Positions 6,774 through 8,443 of a DNA stretch of 8,443 bases are shown one piece after another. Position 1 is the first letter of the stretch, and every line of letters begins with the position of its first letter. The notes under the pieces were generated by a model, which saw only the letters and a program-made list of their open reading frames with translations, was not told the DNA's origin and did no database searches. A program made the translations under genes and the position numbers. Source of the DNA: Candidatus Moraniibacteriota bacterium (GTDB taxonomy: Bacteria; Patescibacteriota; Minisyncoccia; Moranbacterales; UBA2206); assembly GCA_027351145.1 (NCBI GenBank), contig DAIEIZ010000030.1, positions 1-8,443 of the forward strand, in the 5' to 3' direction.

Positions 6774-7196
6774 ATGGCTAAATTGATTAAAAAATTATTC
6801 ATCTTTGGGACTGGATTAGTTATTTTTCTTTTTTTATTAGTAATGGTTACTAATTATTTTTGGCCCGAATTCTATACTCCAAAACCGATAACGACTATTT
6901 ATTCTTCCGGTAAATCAATGGAGCCAACTTTGCCAGAAAATGGAATGCTAATGGTGGATTGTTCCTTGGTTCCTAAGGTTGGTGATATTATCGCTTTCAC
7001 TTGCCATACGGAAGGATGCATCAACGGAGAAGCAGACTATGAGCCACACCAGAGAATAAAACGCTTAACAGAAATTAACGATAAAGGTTGCTATTATTTT
7101 CTCGGAGACAATCCAGATCACAGTTGGGACTCTCGTAATTACGGATATTTATGCCCTCCTAACGACCTAAAAATTCTTGGTGTCGTAATTCAATAA
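6774..7196 (+). CDS. lepB: Type I signal peptidase (S26 family), small and cysteine-rich
   Basis: This membrane serine protease removes signal peptides from exported proteins on the outer face of the cytoplasmic membrane. From the ATG it is 140 aa. One N-terminal TM segment (about 8-29, after K3, K6 and K7) anchors it with the active domain outside. The nucleophile motif SGKSMEPTL gives Ser48. K96 in the IKRL segment is the likely general base, although H92 nearby leaves the ER-type (Ser-His) reading open. FLGDNPDHSWDSRNYG (109-124) is the family's signature box. The domain is short and lacks the usual PGD-type insertion. Five cysteines (C63, C77, C82, C106, C127), with CHTEGC at 77-82, suggest disulfides. 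An upstream TTG (6762) would add four residues, but the promoter position favours ATG 6774. It is the first gene of a two-gene operon, with no Shine-Dalgarno sequence. Confidence 0.9.
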   Translation: MAKLIKKLFIFGTGLVIFLFLLVMVTNYFWPEFYTPKPITTIYSSGKSMEPTLPENGMLMVDCSLVPKVGDIIAFTCHTEGCINGEADYEPHQRIKRLTEINDKGCYYFLGDNPDHSWDSRNYGYLCPPNDLKILGVVIQ

Positions 7197-7205
7197 CTTT
7201 TAAAA

Positions 7206-7943
7206 ATGAACTTTATGCAAAAAATGATATTGTTTTTCTCTGCCAGGAGAGCGACTTTTTTCGCACTCATCTGGCTTATTTCAATGCCGGTTTTTATCCT
7301 GGTAGTAGTTGCTAATACAAAAATTGGATATTCTGAAATTCTTGAACCAATACTAGTTATAATATTTTCAATTGGAGTGCTCTCTTTTATTTTTTTCTGC
7401 TCTCACCTTTTCTTTGAATATTCCGGTTTTAGAAAGTTAGTCTATGCTATGACTGTTTTTTCTATCATTGCCGGAATTGGTCTTTTCGAAATTTACCAAC
7501 AAACAGAACGTGAAGCACAATCAGCTCAAAAAAAGAACTCTACAGAAATTCAACCAAAACTCGAAGTCGCCGGAGAATCCGCCCAAACCATCACAACACC
7601 GGAACCAATCAAACCAGTAGTGCAAAAACCAGCAGTCAAAACTCAACCGAAACCAGAAGAAACAGAAACCTCTAAAGACACAACCGATTGGGCAAAATTT
7701 TATGCTGATCAGCAAGCAGAAAGAGACAGGATAGAAAAAGAGGCGAAAGAAAAACGGGATTTAGCATCAGCAAGAAATAAGATAATAAAACAATATAAAT
7801 CTTCTCATCCTGACGAAATTTGCTCTTTTGATGATTACGGAGTTGCGTACTCTTGCTGGAAACCAACTAAAATACCAGAGGTAAAACGGGAAACATATAA
7901 ACTTGCTCCGATTAAAATAGGACCATTCATTCCTATCCACTAA
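7206..7943 (+). CDS. Three-TM membrane protein with Pro-rich linker and charged extracytoplasmic tail
   Basis: I do not recognise this 245-aa protein. Three hydrophobic segments are seen at about 17-37, 47-70 and 77-97. The positives before TM1 (K6, R14, R15) and before TM3 (R76, K77) suggest N-terminus inside and the long C-terminus outside. The tail holds a Pro/Thr/Lys-rich linker (115-155, with PKP and PVVQKP patches), a charged helix (160-195, rich in Glu, Arg, Lys and Ala) and a small end domain with two cysteines (C206, C217). It starts 9 nt after the signal peptidase stop, so the two are co-transcribed, and ATG 7206 has no Shine-Dalgarno sequence. An envelope or surface role is inferred from topology and from the neighbour; it may be a partner of the protease, but no cleavage motif proves that. 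Confidence 0.75.
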   Translation: MNFMQKMILFFSARRATFFALIWLISMPVFILVVVANTKIGYSEILEPILVIIFSIGVLSFIFFCSHLFFEYSGFRKLVYAMTVFSIIAGIGLFEIYQQTEREAQSAQKKNSTEIQPKLEVAGESAQTITTPEPIKPVVQKPAVKTQPKPEETETSKDTTDWAKFYADQQAERDRIEKEAKEKRDLASARNKIIKQYKSSHPDEICSFDDYGVAYSCWKPTKIPEVKRETYKLAPIKIGPFIPIH

Positions 7944-8035
7944 TTTTTAAACGAACTAAAAATGAAAACCCAGAAACTACTCAAATTCTTCGGATAATTT
8001 CTCGAATTTCATAAAATGTGCTAAATTATAGGTGC
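7944..8035. other. AT-rich intergenic stretch, no clear terminator
   Basis: The gap after the membrane protein gene holds a 6-bp inverted repeat AAATTC (7983-7988) / GAATTT (8004-8009) with a 15-nt loop and no following T-tract. It also holds GTGCT twice, 14 bp apart (8018-8022 and 8032-8036). No rho-independent terminator is convincing, so the second promoter may partly receive read-through from the first operon. Confidence 0.45.
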
Positions 8036-8064
8036 TTGACTTTTACCCTTTTTTCTGCTAGTAT
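8036..8064 (+). promoter_or_regulatory. Promoter of the HicB-like/HicA operon
   Basis: TTGACT (8036-8041) and TAGTAT (8059-8064) are separated by 17 nt, and TGC (8056-8058) makes an extended -10. The predicted start is about 8071, giving a leader of about 22 nt to the ATG at 8093, nearly the same as for the signal peptidase promoter. Confidence 0.7.
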
Positions 8065-8073
8065 CAATTACTA
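8059..8073. promoter_or_regulatory. Palindrome over the -10 box, possible autorepression operator
   Basis: TAGTA (8059-8063) and TACTA (8069-8073) form a 5-bp inverted repeat with a TCAAT loop, and one further G-C pair lies outside a mismatch (8057 and 8075). It overlaps the -10 box and start site. HicB antitoxins often repress their own operon, so it is a candidate operator; the stem is short and the evidence modest. Confidence 0.35.
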
Positions 8074-8092
8074 ACTTTTAACCAAAATTTCT

Positions 8093-8422
8093 ATGCCTTT
8101 CACAAAGAAAGCCAAAGACTATATCGTAAAAGCGCTAAACGGAAAAGCTTTTGTTCCGTCTGGACTGGTTGAAATCAACCGGTATTTTCGCTTTTATGAT
8201 CCGATTGAGTTCGAATTCAAACAGGAAGGCGGAAGAATTGTTGCCATCAGTCAAAACTTTCAATATGGGTCGATCATCACTTCCGGTAGAAATAAGCAAG
8301 AACTGGACAAAAACATCGAGGATGCTATTCTCACTTCTTTTGAGATTCCCTCTTCCTATTCCAAAGAAGCTAATCTAATCAACTTGCGAGAGAATAAGCA
8401 TAAGTCCTATGCCGTCGCGTAG
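8093..8422 (+). CDS. hicB: HicB-like antitoxin, small, without clear DNA-binding domain
   Basis: This 109-aa protein most resembles the partial RNase-H-like fold of HicB antitoxins, which cover the HicA mRNA-cleaving toxin. The core at about 38-82 shows IEFEFKQEGGRIVAISQ, then GSIITSGRNKQELDKNIEDAI, matching the family's strand, strand, 'TxGxxxxELxxNIxDAI' helix pattern. The N-terminal 35 residues are Lys-rich and unassigned. The usual C-terminal ribbon-helix-helix or HTH DNA-binding domain is not visible in the short tail (INLRENKHKSYAVA), so autorepression would depend on an unusual region or on the complex. ATG 8093 lies about 22 nt after a predicted start site and has no Shine-Dalgarno sequence. 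The gene end overlaps the next ATG by 14 nt, which fits a hicBA pair in reversed order. DUF-type relatives of HicB remain an alternative. Confidence 0.68.
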   Translation: MPFTKKAKDYIVKALNGKAFVPSGLVEINRYFRFYDPIEFEFKQEGGRIVAISQNFQYGSIITSGRNKQELDKNIEDAILTSFEIPSSYSKEANLINLRENKHKSYAVA

Positions 8423-8443
8423 TCAGATTCCGGGAAATCTGAA
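8409..8443 (+). CDS. hicA: Probable HicA toxin, N-terminus only (runs off window)
   Basis: Eleven codons of a new frame start at ATG 8409-8411 inside the last codons of the HicB-like gene and read MPSRSQIPGNL before the window ends. The 14-nt overlap and shifted frame are typical of toxin-antitoxin pairs and would couple their translation. The short Pro-containing lead into an 'IPGNLK'-like start fits HicA proteins of the small dsRBD-like RNase family as I remember them, in which a SHH or SHxxL motif would come later. Nothing of the catalytic part is seen, so this is inference from position and the first residues. If the frame closes soon after the edge, the call fails. Confidence 0.45.
   Translation, partial: MPSRSQIPGNL
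8423..8442 (+). repeat. 7-bp perfect hairpin right after the hicB stop
   Basis: TCAGATT (8423-8429) and AATCTGA (8436-8442) pair perfectly around CCGGGA. It starts directly after the TAG of the HicB-like gene and lies in the first codons of the putative hicA frame. As the window ends one base later, no T-tract can be seen, so it may be a terminator, an attenuator of toxin translation, or chance. Confidence 0.5.

Noticed and set aside
6720..6800. Promoter for the minus-strand phage unit, with TATACA overlapping the plus-strand -10
   Set aside because: The best -35 candidate (TTATGC) is poor and its 19-nt spacing is off, so no specific call is made.
7962..7997. 11-codon frame MKTQKLLKFFG between the membrane protein and the HicB-like gene
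   Set aside because: Too short, with no ribosome site, promoter or recognisable leader-peptide features.
1..8443. Alternative genetic code (TGA read as Gly, as in some CPR lineages)
   Set aside because: No TGA is needed inside any gene and glycine is encoded by GGN throughout; the lack of TGA stops in five complete genes is too few to count.
1..8443. CRISPR arrays, tRNA or rRNA genes, insertion sequences
   Set aside because: No regularly spaced repeats, cloverleaf, rRNA-like sequence or transposase was seen on either strand.

Overview
The window looks like part of a phage or prophage (or other virus-derived element) joined head to head with a short accessory or host-like gene block. It is AT-rich. 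Every complete gene uses TAA or TAG stops and none has an in-frame TGA, so the code is standard. Most start codons lack a Shine-Dalgarno sequence. Together with the style of the giant phage protein and the small HicB, this would fit a Patescibacteria (CPR) host or its phage. That taxonomic guess is inference only; no marker gene is present.

Left part, minus strand (read right to left from 6677): a 385-aa coiled-coil, probably virion-internal protein; a 1751-aa giant protein; and the first 75 codons of a protein resembling head-tail adaptor or connector proteins. The gaps are 19 and 17 nt, so they form one transcription unit. The giant protein looks like a phage polyvalent protein: hydrophobic Gly/Ala-rich stretches near the N-terminus, a PBECR-type nuclease-like domain at about residues 485-566, a low-complexity middle with repeated short motifs, a long helical region with internal-virion or ejection-protein character, and an Arg-rich C-terminus. 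It and the 385-aa protein share a motif, AAKYxEYGG followed by a hydrophobic residue, which suggests a common partner or common handling in the virion.

Right part, plus strand: a strong sigma70-type promoter (TTGACA-17-TATACT) with direct repeats over it drives a small cysteine-rich type I (S26) signal peptidase and a three-TM membrane protein, 9 nt apart. After a 149-nt gap, a second promoter (TTGACT-17-TAGTAT with an extended TGn -10 and a palindrome over the -10/start region) drives a HicB-like antitoxin. Its last 14 nt overlap the start of a probable hicA toxin gene that runs off the window.

The left unit probably builds and delivers the particle and may carry an effector nuclease into the cell. 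The right unit looks like envelope and stability cargo: a membrane protease, a membrane protein with an extracytoplasmic tail, and a toxin-antitoxin pair. Whether the divergent region near 6700 is a prophage/host boundary or a junction inside one element cannot be decided from this window.
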